DNA from: Clostridiales bacterium
GTDB taxonomy: Bacteria > Bacillota > Clostridia > Christensenellales > DTU072
Assembly: GCA_012800525.1 (NCBI GenBank)
Contig: JAAZJD010000037.1
Location: forward strand, 1 to 64,000
Length of the DNA stretch: 64,000 nt
Direction of reading: 5' to 3'
Position numbers and translations under genes: made by a program
Notes under the pieces: generated by a model
The model's database searches: none
What the model was told of the DNA's origin: nothing
What the model saw: the letters and a program-made list of their open reading frames with translations, nothing else
Shown: positions 16,853-26,728 of the stretch, one piece after another
How the letters are laid out: each line of letters starts with the position of its first letter
Numbering within the stretch: position 1 is the first letter of the stretch

Positions 16853-18787
16853 TTATGAAACAATACTTCCCGATTCTAGTGCTTTTTCTGGCGATACAAT
16901 AACAACATTTCCTTTTGTATCTTCTGCACAAAGTATCATACCTTCACTTGTTTCTCCCAAAAGTTTTGCAGGAGCTAAATTGGCTACAACGACAACAGAT
17001 TTGCCGATTAAATCTTTCGGATCATAAAATTGAGCTATCCCACTTAATATTGTTCTAACCTCATTTCCAATTTCCACTTTAGATTTTAACAATTTTTTAG
17101 ATTTTTGAAGCTTTTCACATTCTAATATTTTGCCAACTTTTAATTCAATTTTTGAGAAATCATCTATGCTGATTTGGGGAGTACTATCTATTTTTACATC
17201 ATCAATTTTTTTCATATCATCTAGAATTTTATCCATCTCTGCTAACTCCTTATCTACATTAAATCTAGGGAAAAGTATGCTAGATCTTTTAACTTTAATA
17301 CCTTGCCTTAACTGTCCAAAAGTTATATTATTTTCATCAAAATTACTAGGTAAATATTCTCCAAAACAATCCATAATTTTTTGAGGAGTTTCGATTAAAA
17401 AACTAGATAAATACATTGCAGCTATTCTTAATGATTCTGCAAGATTATATAAAACAGTGCCTAAACGAACCTTTTTAGAGGGATCTTTTGCTAATAGCCA
17501 AGGTGTTGTTTCATCTATATATTTATTTGCTCTATGTATTAATTTAAAAATTTCCTCTAAAGCTTCTTGTATTAAAAGATTATCCATGCAATCTACTAAC
17601 TTTTCATAAAGTGAATTTGCTATATTTATTAATTCATAATCTACATCTTCTTTTTCTATTGGTCCTGGAAGCACTCCATCAAAATACTGCTCTATCATAG
17701 CAGTAGTCCTGCTAACTAAATTACCCAAGCTATTTGCTAAATCCGCATTAGTTCTATTTAAAAAGGCTAAATTAGTATATATGCCATCATTGCCAAAAGG
17801 TACTTCTCTAAGTAAAAAATATCTCACCGCATCAACACCATATCTTTCACATAGCAAGAAAGGATCAGTAATATTTCCTTTAGATTTGCTCATTTTATCT
17901 CCACCAAATAAAAGCCAACCATGCCCATAAACTCTTTTAGGCGGCTCAACGCCAAGCGCCATTAGTAGTGCAGGCCAAATTATAGTATGGAATCTAACAA
18001 TTTCTTTTCCCATCATATGTATGTCTGCTGGCCAATATTTATTAAACAATGATGGATCTTCAGATAAATAACCAAGTGCAGTAATATAGTTTGAAAGAGC
18101 ATCAACCCAAACATAGATAATATGTTTATCATCGAATGGAACCGGAACTCCCCACTTGAATGAAGTTCTACTAACACAAAGATCTTTTAATCCTGGTTTT
18201 AAAAAGTTATTTATCATTTCATTTAACCTACTTTTAGGCGAAATAAAATCAGGATTGTCTTCGTAAAGCTTGAGTAATTTATCTTGATATTTGCTTAATT
18301 TAAAGAAATAACTTTCTTCTTTCATTAATTTAACTTCTCTTCCACAGTCTGGGCATTTACCATCTTTTAATTGCGCATCTGACCAAAAACTTTCACATGG
18401 TGTACAATACATTCCTTCATACTTAGATTTATATATATCACCATTATCCATCAATTTTTGAAAGATTTTTTGCACAGTTTTAACATGGTAATCATCAGTG
18501 GTTCTAATAAACTTATCATAACTAATTCCAAGAAGTTCCCATAAAGAAACTATTTGATCATACAATTTATCAACAAAATCTTGAGGTGACATATCCACCT
18601 TTTGTGCGTTTGTTTCAACTTTTTGACCATGTTCATCAGTTCCAGTTAAATAAAAAACATCATAATTATCCATTCTTTTAAAACGAGCCAAAGCATCACA
18701 TATAACTGTTGTATAGCAGTGACCTAAATGAAAATTACCACTGCTATAATAAATAGGTGTTGTAATATAAAACTTTTTTTTCTCCAT
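16853..18787 (-). CDS. metG: Methionyl-tRNA synthetase
   Basis: The ATG at 18787 has GGAG 6-7 bases upstream and gives 644 residues starting MEKKKFYITTPIYY; the ATG at 18799 lacks a site and is rejected. The class I HIGH motif reads HLGH, a four-Cys zinc knuckle lies in CTPCESFWSDAQLKDGKCPDCG, and KMSKSKGN is present. The last ~110 residues (FSKIELKVGKILECEKL to ILCAED) form the Trbp111-like tRNA-binding domain used for dimerization and tRNA capture. It charges tRNA-Met. It lies between recX and tatD. Confidence 0.96.
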   Translation of the reverse strand: MEKKKFYITTPIYYSSGNFHLGHCYTTVICDALARFKRMDNYDVFYLTGTDEHGQKVETNAQKVDMSPQDFVDKLYDQIVSLWELLGISYDKFIRTTDDYHVKTVQKIFQKLMDNGDIYKSKYEGMYCTPCESFWSDAQLKDGKCPDCGREVKLMKEESYFFKLSKYQDKLLKLYEDNPDFISPKSRLNEMINNFLKPGLKDLCVSRTSFKWGVPVPFDDKHIIYVWVDALSNYITALGYLSEDPSLFNKYWPADIHMMGKEIVRFHTIIWPALLMALGVEPPKRVYGHGWLLFGGDKMSKSKGNITDPFLLCERYGVDAVRYFLLREVPFGNDGIYTNLAFLNRTNADLANSLGNLVSRTTAMIEQYFDGVLPGPIEKEDVDYELINIANSLYEKLVDCMDNLLIQEALEEIFKLIHRANKYIDETTPWLLAKDPSKKVRLGTVLYNLAESLRIAAMYLSSFLIETPQKIMDCFGEYLPSNFDENNITFGQLRQGIKVKRSSILFPRFNVDKELAEMDKILDDMKKIDDVKIDSTPQISIDDFSKIELKVGKILECEKLQKSKKLLKSKVEIGNEVRTILSGIAQFYDPKDLIGKSVVVVANLAPAKLLGETSEGMILCAEDTKGNVVIVSPEKALESGSIVS

Positions 18788-18833
18788 TATTAACTCCATT
18801 TTTATTTATTACTTGAATTTGGAATATCAAGCT

Positions 18834-19454
18834 TTATTCATAATCATTTTTAAACTCAAACATATCCAATACCTTATTAACTAAGTCATATGCAAATCCT
18901 TTTGAGGCTAAAAAACGATATGCTTTCTGTTTTGTTTTGAAATCTAAAGGCTTATTTTTTAAATATTTTTCTAAAACTTGATAACAACTATTTTCATCAT
19001 CAAGTTCTATTAAACTTATTGCCTTTTCAATTATTTCTTGAGATACTCCCTTACATCCTAAATCATACCTCAATTTAAACTCGCCTACTTGTTTTTTCTT
19101 AGAATCAATATATTGTTTCGCGAAATTTAAATCATCTACATATCCATATTGTTTTGCAATACTAATGGCATAATCAACACTTTCATCTGAATATTGCTTG
19201 TTTTTTAAATTTTGTCTATACTCAAATTCAGATTTGTTTAATGACCTTGAAAGTGTACTAAATAAATCTTCCTTTGCTGTTAACTTTTCGTTTAAGTTTA
19301 AAAACTTGTTAAATTCACTTTTATTTAGTATACCTTTAGAAATTCCACTCTTAACTAATGCTTCAAGACTTATTTTCTTATAAACTTCGCCATCAACAAT
19401 AAGTTCTGCAAACTTTTTCCCATATTTAATTTCTTGTATATTCACTTCTTTCAT
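18834..19454 (-). CDS. recX: RecX regulatory protein
   Basis: A 206-residue protein with three RecX-type helical repeats, including DESVDYAISIAKQYGYVDDLNFAKQYIDSKKKQVGEFKLRYDLGCKGVSQEIIEKAIS, followed by a third repeat ending KAYRFLASKGFAYDLVNKVL. RecX blocks or modulates RecA filament extension. The usual neighbour recA is not present; the gene sits between yigZ and metG. The first ~60 residues are the less conserved N-terminal part. Confidence 0.87.
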   Translation of the reverse strand: MKEVNIQEIKYGKKFAELIVDGEVYKKISLEALVKSGISKGILNKSEFNKFLNLNEKLTAKEDLFSTLSRSLNKSEFEYRQNLKNKQYSDESVDYAISIAKQYGYVDDLNFAKQYIDSKKKQVGEFKLRYDLGCKGVSQEIIEKAISLIELDDENSCYQVLEKYLKNKPLDFKTKQKAYRFLASKGFAYDLVNKVLDMFEFKNDYE

Positions 19455-19495
19455 AATATTTTATTGATGACAAATAATTTTTATAACCTTATTTT

Positions 19496-20113
19496 TTAAT
19501 AATAATGATAGTCTTCTTTTATTATACTTACCTCAAATTGAGAACTAGTTAAACCATAAACTAGATTTTTAAAGTCCTCAAAATTTTCTTTAGGAACGGC
19601 CACTGTTATATTAACTTCTTGTCCGTAATCAATTTCAACAATATCATAAGTCAAATTTTTGTTAGCCTTTAACATTTCAAATGTTGAATAATCAAGAGAA
19701 AAAGTTAAAAATAAAGAATATATTGCTTCAACTTTTTTCGCTTTTGATATGGCTTCTTGAGTCGCCTTTGCATAAGCTGCACTAAGACCGGTTGCACCAA
19801 GTTTTATTCCACCAAAATATCTTGTAATCACAGCAAGAACTCCCTCAAGACCATTGATTTTAAGTGCATTTAATATAGGCATTCCTGCTGTACCACTTGG
19901 TTCCCCATCATCTTTAAATTCAAACTCATTTGAGCCAGGCAAGCCAATATACGCATAACAATGATGTGTTGCATCAGGAAATTCGTTTTTTATATTATTG
20001 AGAGCTATTTTAACATTCTCTAAACTACTACAATACATTAAATCACAAATAAATCTGCTTTTTTTTATTATATATTCGTGCCTAAGTTTATTTGATATTG
20101 TTTCAAATCTCAA
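19496..20113 (-). CDS. YigZ/IMPACT family protein
   Basis: A 205-residue protein with the UPF0029/IMPACT N-terminal domain: EYIIKKSRFICDL, HHCYAY, FKDDGEPSGTAGMPILNAL and VLAVITRYFGGIKLGATGLSAAYAKA. The shorter C-terminal ferredoxin-like DUF1949 domain covers residues ~140-200. YigZ proteins are linked to translation or peptide processing, but the bacterial role is unproven. The gene is in the tyrS-recX-metG run. Confidence 0.9.
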   Translation of the reverse strand: MRFETISNKLRHEYIIKKSRFICDLMYCSSLENVKIALNNIKNEFPDATHHCYAYIGLPGSNEFEFKDDGEPSGTAGMPILNALKINGLEGVLAVITRYFGGIKLGATGLSAAYAKATQEAISKAKKVEAIYSLFLTFSLDYSTFEMLKANKNLTYDIVEIDYGQEVNITVAVPKENFEDFKNLVYGLTSSQFEVSIIKEDYHYY

Positions 20114-20138
20114 AATATTATCTCCACAATAACATGCA

Positions 20139-21374
20139 TTATTTTACATAAATTTGCAAATGCACCTTTTTCCCTTTATGCAAAACAAATCCTTTTTCAA
20201 GCAAGCTTTGTGGAACAACATACTCTATATCCCCTATCTTATCATCATTGATTTTTATCCCACCACCTTGTATAAGACGTTTAGCTGCTCCTTTGCTTGC
20301 CTCAAGTCCTAGTTCTACAATTATATCCACCAAAGTATCTAACCCTTTGGGTATTATTGCTTCTGGCATGACATCTCCAGCACCAAATGCTCCCCTTGCT
20401 TGTTCTAATGCTAATTTAGCCTCATTTTCGCCATGAACTAATTTTGTAACTTCATATGCTAATCTTTCCTTTGCATCATTGATAGCTTTATCATACTGTC
20501 TTACTCCATCAACAATACTAAAACAATTAACCATTGAATTAATCTCATCTAATGGTAAAAATGTTAAAAATCTTAAACAACTTGAAACATCTTCATCAGC
20601 GACATTTCTAAAATACTGATAAAAATCATAAGGAGATGTTTTTTCTTTATCTAGCCAAAGGGCTCCTCCTGCAGTTTTTCCCATTTTTTCTCCATCTGCT
20701 TTTAGCAAAAGAGAAAAAGTCATTGCATATGCTGGTTTTTGTTCCTTTCGCCTAATTAAATCTGCCCCAGCCAAAATATTAGACCATTGATCATCGCCAC
20801 CACATTGTAAAACCACACCATGATTTTGACACAAATATAAAAAATCATAAGCTTGCATCAACATATAGTTGAATTCTAAAAAAGATAACCCTTTTTCCAA
20901 GCGCGATTTAAAACATTCTGCGGTAAGCATTCTATTTACTGAAAAAAGTGAACCAATATCTCTTAGAAAATCAACATAATTTAAGTTAAGCAACCAATTA
21001 GCATTATCTACAAAAAATGCGGCATTTTCGCCTTCAAAACTAAAAAATCTACTCATCTGTGTTCTAAAACAATTAACATTATGCACAATGTCTTCACGGG
21101 TTAACATAGAGCGCATATCCGTTCTACCAGATGGATCCCCAATCATCGCAGTTCCACCGCCAATTAAAATCACAGGGGTATGTCCAGCCTTTTGCAAATG
21201 AGCCATTGCCATTAAAGCTACAAAATGTCCAACATGCAAACTGTCTGCTGTAGGATCAAAGCCAACATAAAATTTAATTTTTTCTTCTCCTAACAATTTA
21301 TAAAGGTCTTCTTCGAAAACCACCTGTTTAATAAACCCTCTTTCTTTTAGGGTGTCTAATACATTTTGTCCCAC
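20139..21374 (-). CDS. tyrS: Tyrosyl-tRNA synthetase
   Basis: A 411-residue class I synthetase. It shows [22 protein letters not shown] (HIGH as HVGH), [32 protein letters not shown] and KMGKT (KMSKS variant). A C-terminal S4-like RNA-binding domain is at residues ~345-411 ([16 protein letters not shown]). It charges tRNA-Tyr. The start is GTG at 21374 with AGAGG upstream. It is the first gene of a leftward run to ksgA. No T-box leader is recognisable in the 233 bases upstream. Confidence 0.95.
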   Translation of the reverse strand: MGQNVLDTLKERGFIKQVVFEEDLYKLLGEEKIKFYVGFDPTADSLHVGHFVALMAMAHLQKAGHTPVILIGGGTAMIGDPSGRTDMRSMLTREDIVHNVNCFRTQMSRFFSFEGENAAFFVDNANWLLNLNYVDFLRDIGSLFSVNRMLTAECFKSRLEKGLSFLEFNYMLMQAYDFLYLCQNHGVVLQCGGDDQWSNILAGADLIRRKEQKPAYAMTFSLLLKADGEKMGKTAGGALWLDKEKTSPYDFYQYFRNVADEDVSSCLRFLTFLPLDEINSMVNCFSIVDGVRQYDKAINDAKERLAYEVTKLVHGENEAKLALEQARGAFGAGDVMPEAIIPKGLDTLVDIIVELGLEASKGAAKRLIQGGGIKINDDKIGDIEYVVPQSLLEKGFVLHKGKKVHLQIYVK

Positions 21375-21607
21375 TAGTGTACCTCTTTTAACATTTTATT
21401 ATAGTAAAGCATAACATTTTAACATTATAGAAACAACAAAATAAACCATCTTATATCTAAAATAAACATAAAAACACACTATATCATAAGATAAAATAGT
21501 TTAGTGACTTTAAATTCAAAGATAGAGATGAGAAAGTATTACAACAAAAACATCTACATTAAATGCACTTAAAAAATTAGTTGATTTTTTGTAAAGAACA
21601 AGCTTTT

Positions 21608-24181
21608 TTATTCATTAAAGCGCTTGTTAAATGAGCTTATCGATCTTTTTTTATTAAAAAATGCAATAATCATCCAAACGCCCAAAAACAAGCTCGCTGC
21701 AATCAAAAATACTACAATGATTTCATATGGGAAAACTTTCAGTTTGACATATTTATTGATTATGTTGTTAAACATAGGTGTTGCAAGATTGATAAAAAAG
21801 CTTGCAATAATACCAAGAATTCCTCCCGTTAAAGCAATCAAAAGGCCCTCTCCAAAACTAAATTTCAAGAAGTCACCATCACTCATGCCAGAAATTTTAT
21901 ATATATCTAACTCATTTTGTCGGTTATAAGATGTCATTATAGTCATATTTAAAATGCCAATAATTGCAACTATATACACTAGAGTTTGCACAAAAGCTAG
22001 CAAATAAGAAATGCTTTGGCTTGTATCTTGGTCTAAATAAGCCCATTCTTCAAACTTTAATGCATATGTTTGCTTTAAGCCTGAATTTTCTACATTTTCT
22101 CTTAAATTCAAGAAAATATCTTTGTCGGATTGAATCATAAATGTCACTGGTTGAGACATTCTTGCAATTTGACCATATTTAGCATATCCTAATTGATCCC
22201 ACTCTGAAAGTGTATAATCAATACCTACTATCGTGAATGTTTGAGGCGAAGATCTAAAATCCAAAGAAAATGGTTGAAGTTCCACTTTGTCGCCTAATTG
22301 TAAATTTAGTCTTAACATTACATCGTTTGATAGCACTATTGGGTTTGGCTCTTTATCCCATCTTTCATATGTTTTAGGATCCAAATTTGTAGTCGCATAT
22401 TTTAGATGCTCTTTGCTGGAAATCCCATATATTGCCATATCACCAGATGTTGGATTTGTGTTTCCAGGATATATAAACGAAACTGTATTGTAATAAGTAG
22501 ATTCAGTTACCCCCTCTACTTTCAAAATCACATCATTATTAAATGCTTCGAAATCTTTTCCATCGGCTGATTTTTGTGCTACAACAACATAATCAGCTTG
22601 ATATCTAGAATTAAAAGGCACAACCGCAATTTGAACTAAATCGACTAATTGTACAACAAAAAATGAAAACGTAATTACTAATGCAAGTAAAGTTGCTAGA
22701 TTTTTAACAGCACTACTTCTAGTTGAAGCATATCCACTAAGCGCAAATGGTGTTTTTCTAATCCATTTAGCTAATAAATTAAACAAATAACCGCTAACAC
22801 TTATCACAAATAGTATTATAGAAAAAACAATCAAATATGCTGCAATTGTTTTCACAACATAAACATCTACAACAAAATAAACCACTGTTAGAATAATTAA
22901 AGATAAAAGTGATACTAGAGTAAATATTGGTTTAAACAGCTTTGCTATTTTAACTGTATCTTGTTTTAAGTTTATAATTGTTTTCTTCCCAATTGAATAT
23001 ATGATTCCTATTGTAGATAGAACAGTCACCAATAGAGTCACTCCAATAGAAACTAAGTATTTCCATATAGGGAAAGCAATGGCATGCATAGCTTGAGGTA
23101 GCATTAATCTCAACACTAGAGTAAAAAGAAATCTTCCAAACAAAAGTCCAAAGAACACTCCGATGATTACATATGCAAAAACTTCAAGTAGCAATATTAA
23201 GGAGGCTTGTCTGGGTGTTGCTCCAATAGACTTAAATACAATCAAATCTTTTACTCTATGCTTTGCTATGATAGCATAGGTAGAATATAAAATTATCATC
23301 ATTGTTACAATTAAAACAATTAAAGCAATGCTCATTAGAAGAGTATTATTCTTAACCATTCCCATTACATATTCATATGAATTACCTTCAGTTACATCAA
23401 CTGCAGGGAATTCTTTTTTTATCAAACCTTCATATTTAGCAAAATCAGATTTACTATTAAACGTAATATATGTAGCTGTTAATTGCCCCATATTTTCTAT
23501 TGAAGAGGAATCCACTAAAATATTCTTGCTTGCGGGGGATGAAAAAATGCCTTCTTTTACTGCAATAAAACCAACTTTCATTTTAATATAATTTGAAAAT
23601 GTAGGAATGAAAATCTCAATAATATCGCCAGCTTGTATATTAGACTTTCTAGCAAAACCGCTATCTATTATTACTATAGGATATCCCGCCGTTGTATCGC
23701 CACCTGCATTTCCAAAGCTACTTGCATCTATTAATTTCAAGTTTTTTGCTCCAACAAACCAATAATCATTATTTGTTGCGGTTGTCGGATTATATTTTTC
23801 AATATATCTAATTGGATTTTTTTCTAAATATGTTTTTAAATCCGTTGCTTCTACTAAAACCGTTTTTGTATCGCTTTCCGTTTTTAAAACAGAAGCAAAT
23901 TTTGTAAAATATTTTATATCTTTTATGTCTTTTTCATCTAACAAATTATCTAACCGTGCTTTAGAATATAGTTCATTACTTTCAGAATGTGAACCGACTA
24001 ACATATCTGCACCATTTGCTATCCTATCAAATTCAGACATATGAATATTATAGAAAATATCAAACATAGACATGGCTATGAAAACCATAGCTGTAATCAA
24101 AGTTATAGTCAGTATAATTACAAATATCTGCCCTTTATTTGATCGTAAAGATCTAAGCGTATTTTTCAGTAATAATTTCAT
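21608..24181 (-). CDS. FtsX-family ABC transporter permease (857 residues)
   Basis: The protein starts with one TM segment after a basic stretch (MKLLLKNTLRSLRSNKGQIF), followed by a ~220-residue extracytoplasmic region. A first FtsX bundle covers ~275-400 (LIVLIVTMMIILYSTYAIIAKHRVKDLIVFKSIGATPRQASLILLLEVFAY). Two more TM segments follow, then a second extracytoplasmic region (~515-720) and a second FtsX bundle at ~735-845 (YNRQNELDIYKISGMSDGDFLKFSFGEGLLIALTGG). This ten-segment, two-loop topology is that of type VII (MacB/LolCDE/BceB-like) transporters, which move no substrate through the membrane but act on periplasmic or envelope partners. It lies 24 bases after its ATPase. Confidence 0.9.
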   Translation of the reverse strand: MKLLLKNTLRSLRSNKGQIFVIILTITLITAMVFIAMSMFDIFYNIHMSEFDRIANGADMLVGSHSESNELYSKARLDNLLDEKDIKDIKYFTKFASVLKTESDTKTVLVEATDLKTYLEKNPIRYIEKYNPTTATNNDYWFVGAKNLKLIDASSFGNAGGDTTAGYPIVIIDSGFARKSNIQAGDIIEIFIPTFSNYIKMKVGFIAVKEGIFSSPASKNILVDSSSIENMGQLTATYITFNSKSDFAKYEGLIKKEFPAVDVTEGNSYEYVMGMVKNNTLLMSIALIVLIVTMMIILYSTYAIIAKHRVKDLIVFKSIGATPRQASLILLLEVFAYVIIGVFFGLLFGRFLFTLVLRLMLPQAMHAIAFPIWKYLVSIGVTLLVTVLSTIGIIYSIGKKTIINLKQDTVKIAKLFKPIFTLVSLLSLIILTVVYFVVDVYVVKTIAAYLIVFSIILFVISVSGYLFNLLAKWIRKTPFALSGYASTRSSAVKNLATLLALVITFSFFVVQLVDLVQIAVVPFNSRYQADYVVVAQKSADGKDFEAFNNDVILKVEGVTESTYYNTVSFIYPGNTNPTSGDMAIYGISSKEHLKYATTNLDPKTYERWDKEPNPIVLSNDVMLRLNLQLGDKVELQPFSLDFRSSPQTFTIVGIDYTLSEWDQLGYAKYGQIARMSQPVTFMIQSDKDIFLNLRENVENSGLKQTYALKFEEWAYLDQDTSQSISYLLAFVQTLVYIVAIIGILNMTIMTSYNRQNELDIYKISGMSDGDFLKFSFGEGLLIALTGGILGIIASFFINLATPMFNNIINKYVKLKVFPYEIIVVFLIAASLFLGVWMIIAFFNKKRSISSFNKRFNE

Positions 24182-24205
24182 GTTTTTCCTCTATTATAGT
24201 GTGCT

Positions 24206-24928
24206 TTAGACCTCTTTTTTAATATTTTCTATATCAGCATTTGCTGTTGTTGCATCTATGTCAAGCTCTGAAACTAATTTACCGTCTTTAATAAAGATTA
24301 ACCTTGAAGAGAATTTCGCATTTTCTTTACTATGGGTCACTTGAACTATTGTTGTTCCATATTCTTTATTTATTCTAGATAAAAGCAACATGATTTCGTG
24401 ACCAGTTTTACTGTCTAAATTTCCAGTCGGTTCGTCTAAAAATAAAATTTCTGGTTTAAATATCATGCCTCTTGCAATTGCAACTCTTTGCTGCTCTCCG
24501 CCTGACAATTTAGAAGGCAAACGATCCGCATATGATGCTATTCCAAGATCTTGCATCAAAACATCGACATCTGCTTCCATTGATTTTGTTACTTTCCCAT
24601 TCAATATAAGTGGAAGCATAATATTTTCTTTTACTGTCATATATGGAACTAAATTAAAAAACTGAAAAACATAGCCAACTTTTGTTCGCCTTAATATTGC
24701 TAATTCTTTTTCTGATGCGTTAGACAAATCAATTCCATCTAAATATACTGTACCACTACTTGGTTTATCAATGCCTGCAAGTATTGTTAGTAACGTAGAT
24801 TTACCTGAGCCTGAAGGTCCGAATATCGATACAAAATCAGCTTGATTAATTTCTAATGAGATATCATCTATGACCTTTGTTCCTTCAATAAATTCTTTTG
24901 TTAAATTTTCTGCCTTTAATAACACCAT
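24206..24928 (-). CDS. ABC transporter ATPase, MacB/LolD type
   Basis: The ATG at 24928 has GGAG nine bases upstream and gives 240 residues starting MVLLKAENLTKEF; an in-frame ATG at 24943 has no site. Walker A is GPSGSGKSTLL, the Q-loop lies in YVFQFFNLVPYMTVKENIMLPL, the signature is LSGGEQQRVAIARG, Walker B is ILFLDEPTGNLD, and the H-loop is QVTHS. This energises the adjacent FtsX permease. The gene is nine bases after the preceding gene's stop region, so all three are probably one operon. Confidence 0.93.
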   Translation of the reverse strand: MVLLKAENLTKEFIEGTKVIDDISLEINQADFVSIFGPSGSGKSTLLTILAGIDKPSSGTVYLDGIDLSNASEKELAILRRTKVGYVFQFFNLVPYMTVKENIMLPLILNGKVTKSMEADVDVLMQDLGIASYADRLPSKLSGGEQQRVAIARGMIFKPEILFLDEPTGNLDSKTGHEIMLLLSRINKEYGTTIVQVTHSKENAKFSSRLIFIKDGKLVSELDIDATTANADIENIKKEV

Positions 24929-24952
24929 ATTCTTAAGCTCCATATTTTTTAT

Positions 24953-26506
24953 TTAAATTTGCACCCCTGCTAATATTAGATTATATGAGTTTACATACAA
25001 CTCCAACATCACGGTTACAAATAAAACACTTGTAAAGTCAGTAGTCCCTTCTAAATATGAATAATCATATCCTTTATATTTTATGACAAAATTATCAAGT
25101 TCTAATCTATCGTTTGATGGCATATTGTTAAATGTCTCTAAAGAAGCTATATCTTTGCCAATTAATGCAATGCGTTCAATGTCATTTAACAATCCTTCTA
25201 TTTTTTCACCAACTTCGCTACAATATGCATTTTTCTCTTCTTCAGTTACTAAACCACCCCTAAAACTTTTGTTACGAGTTAATAAATTTGATATATTTTC
25301 AACTATTTTTTCGTTTGAATCAAATTTAGATTCGCCCTTAGTTAACTCTATTCCTCTATTTATTTGACTTGCAAACATCGCAAATGCAATTTTTTCATAC
25401 TTTATTCTATTAACTTCATATTGATCTGAAAACTTAACAAAGTTTTCAAAGCTCAAATTTTTCACTTCTAATAAGATGTTTTTTAATAAAAGAATTAAAA
25501 ATTCTATAGACTCTCTTGAAGAAGATATAATTTCCACTAGTTCTTCTACATCTTCTATCATGCTAAGCAATTCCACTTCGCTTGGACTGTTTTCGATTTT
25601 ACTAAAATCTTCTTTAATTTGTGACATGTTTTCAGCACTGAAAATATTAAATGGGTCTTCGGGTGCTATTAAATTAGCTAAAAAAGTGACACCCAATGTA
25701 TCAATAATTTGTTTTAAATCGCTTCCGGTTTGATACAACAACTCACCAATCATTCTTGCTTCGGGTAAAGAGCCCCCTTCATCTAAGAAATTTCTAGTTA
25801 TTTGCAAGGAAAATATTATATCTACAAATAATGTTGTAAAGCCTTTTTCTCCTAATTTTTCAAATTGCACTTTTGTGTTTTCGTTACTAAAGAATAAAGT
25901 AGAATAATATCCAATTTTCCCTATTTCATGAAGAGTAATGCCAGTCTTTTGCATAATTTCATCGATTGTATTTTGATATTTTTCATATTGAAAAAATTTG
26001 TACATATTTCCTTCTGGATCAAATTTTTTTACCATCACAGGATTATCGTTTGCATCAAATACTAGATTTCCCTCTGAATCGGTTTTTTGCACTTCCGAGT
26101 ACATCATTTCTAGAAACATTGCAAGTTCTGACTGGGTTCCGCTTTTTTCTTCCGATTTTTCATCAAGATATTTGCTAAACTTATCTAATTTATCACCAGA
26201 GATTTGAGCACTTTGAAATACTTCAAGCAAAGCATTTGTAATTAAACTAAAATTTGTTCTAACCTCACTTGATAAACCAATTATTTTTTTCAAATAAATT
26301 CCCATCGATTCCTTAAAATTTGAAACACTTGTTTCTGAATATATAAGTTTGGGCATATTATCTAAAGATTCTTTTGCTAAAAGTCCTTGTGGCTTTTCGT
26401 CTCCTATTTTAGTAACTAAAATGGTACTAGTAACTAGTGCCACAACTAGCAATGCGATTAAGAAAATCTTTAAAATTTTAAAGATGTTGCTGCGTTTTAA
26501 TTCCAT
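24953..26506 (-). CDS. Membrane-anchored helical protein of the FtsX module, family unknown
   Basis: From the ATG at 26506 the product has 517 residues. Residues ~10-32 form one hydrophobic segment (FKILKIFLIALLVVALVTSTILVTKI) after a short basic start. The rest is an outward-facing, mostly helical region without cysteines that suggest disulfides and without a recognised domain. It precedes the ATPase and FtsX permease genes, so it is probably their extracytoplasmic partner. In-frame ATG at 26521 and TTG at 26551 are alternatives. None has a clear Shine-Dalgarno, and a TATAAT lies only seven bases upstream of 26506, so the message may be leaderless. Confidence 0.7.
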   Translation of the reverse strand: MELKRSNIFKILKIFLIALLVVALVTSTILVTKIGDEKPQGLLAKESLDNMPKLIYSETSVSNFKESMGIYLKKIIGLSSEVRTNFSLITNALLEVFQSAQISGDKLDKFSKYLDEKSEEKSGTQSELAMFLEMMYSEVQKTDSEGNLVFDANDNPVMVKKFDPEGNMYKFFQYEKYQNTIDEIMQKTGITLHEIGKIGYYSTLFFSNENTKVQFEKLGEKGFTTLFVDIIFSLQITRNFLDEGGSLPEARMIGELLYQTGSDLKQIIDTLGVTFLANLIAPEDPFNIFSAENMSQIKEDFSKIENSPSEVELLSMIEDVEELVEIISSSRESIEFLILLLKNILLEVKNLSFENFVKFSDQYEVNRIKYEKIAFAMFASQINRGIELTKGESKFDSNEKIVENISNLLTRNKSFRGGLVTEEEKNAYCSEVGEKIEGLLNDIERIALIGKDIASLETFNNMPSNDRLELDNFVIKYKGYDYSYLEGTTDFTSVLFVTVMLELYVNSYNLILAGVQI

Positions 26507-26512
26507 GCATAA

Positions 26513-26541
26513 ATTATACATTTTCCGATACGTATAAGCAA
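26513..26541 (-). promoter_or_regulatory. Candidate promoter abutting the FtsX-module gene
   Basis: On the minus strand TTGCTT (26536-26541), a 17-base spacer and a perfect TATAAT (26513-26518). The predicted start falls on or beside the A of the ATG at 26506. Confidence 0.45.
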
Positions 26542-26728
26542 TAAATATCAAAATTGTTGTTTTTTTTTCAAAATATATTCAAAAATATCATACTTAATTT
26601 CATCTTATTTTATATCAAGTCATCTAAAATAATATCATTTTAGTGATTATAGTTGTAGAAAAATACGTTGATATGTTAATATTTCTATAATTTCATTGAG
26701 CAATATTGTGAAATCTAGAGGTATTAAG

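Noticed and set aside
21375-21607. T-box riboswitch ahead of tyrS
   Set aside because: No T-box consensus (TGGNACCGCG-like), no specifier stem and no terminator seen; the gap is plain AT-rich sequence. The same holds for metG and leuS.
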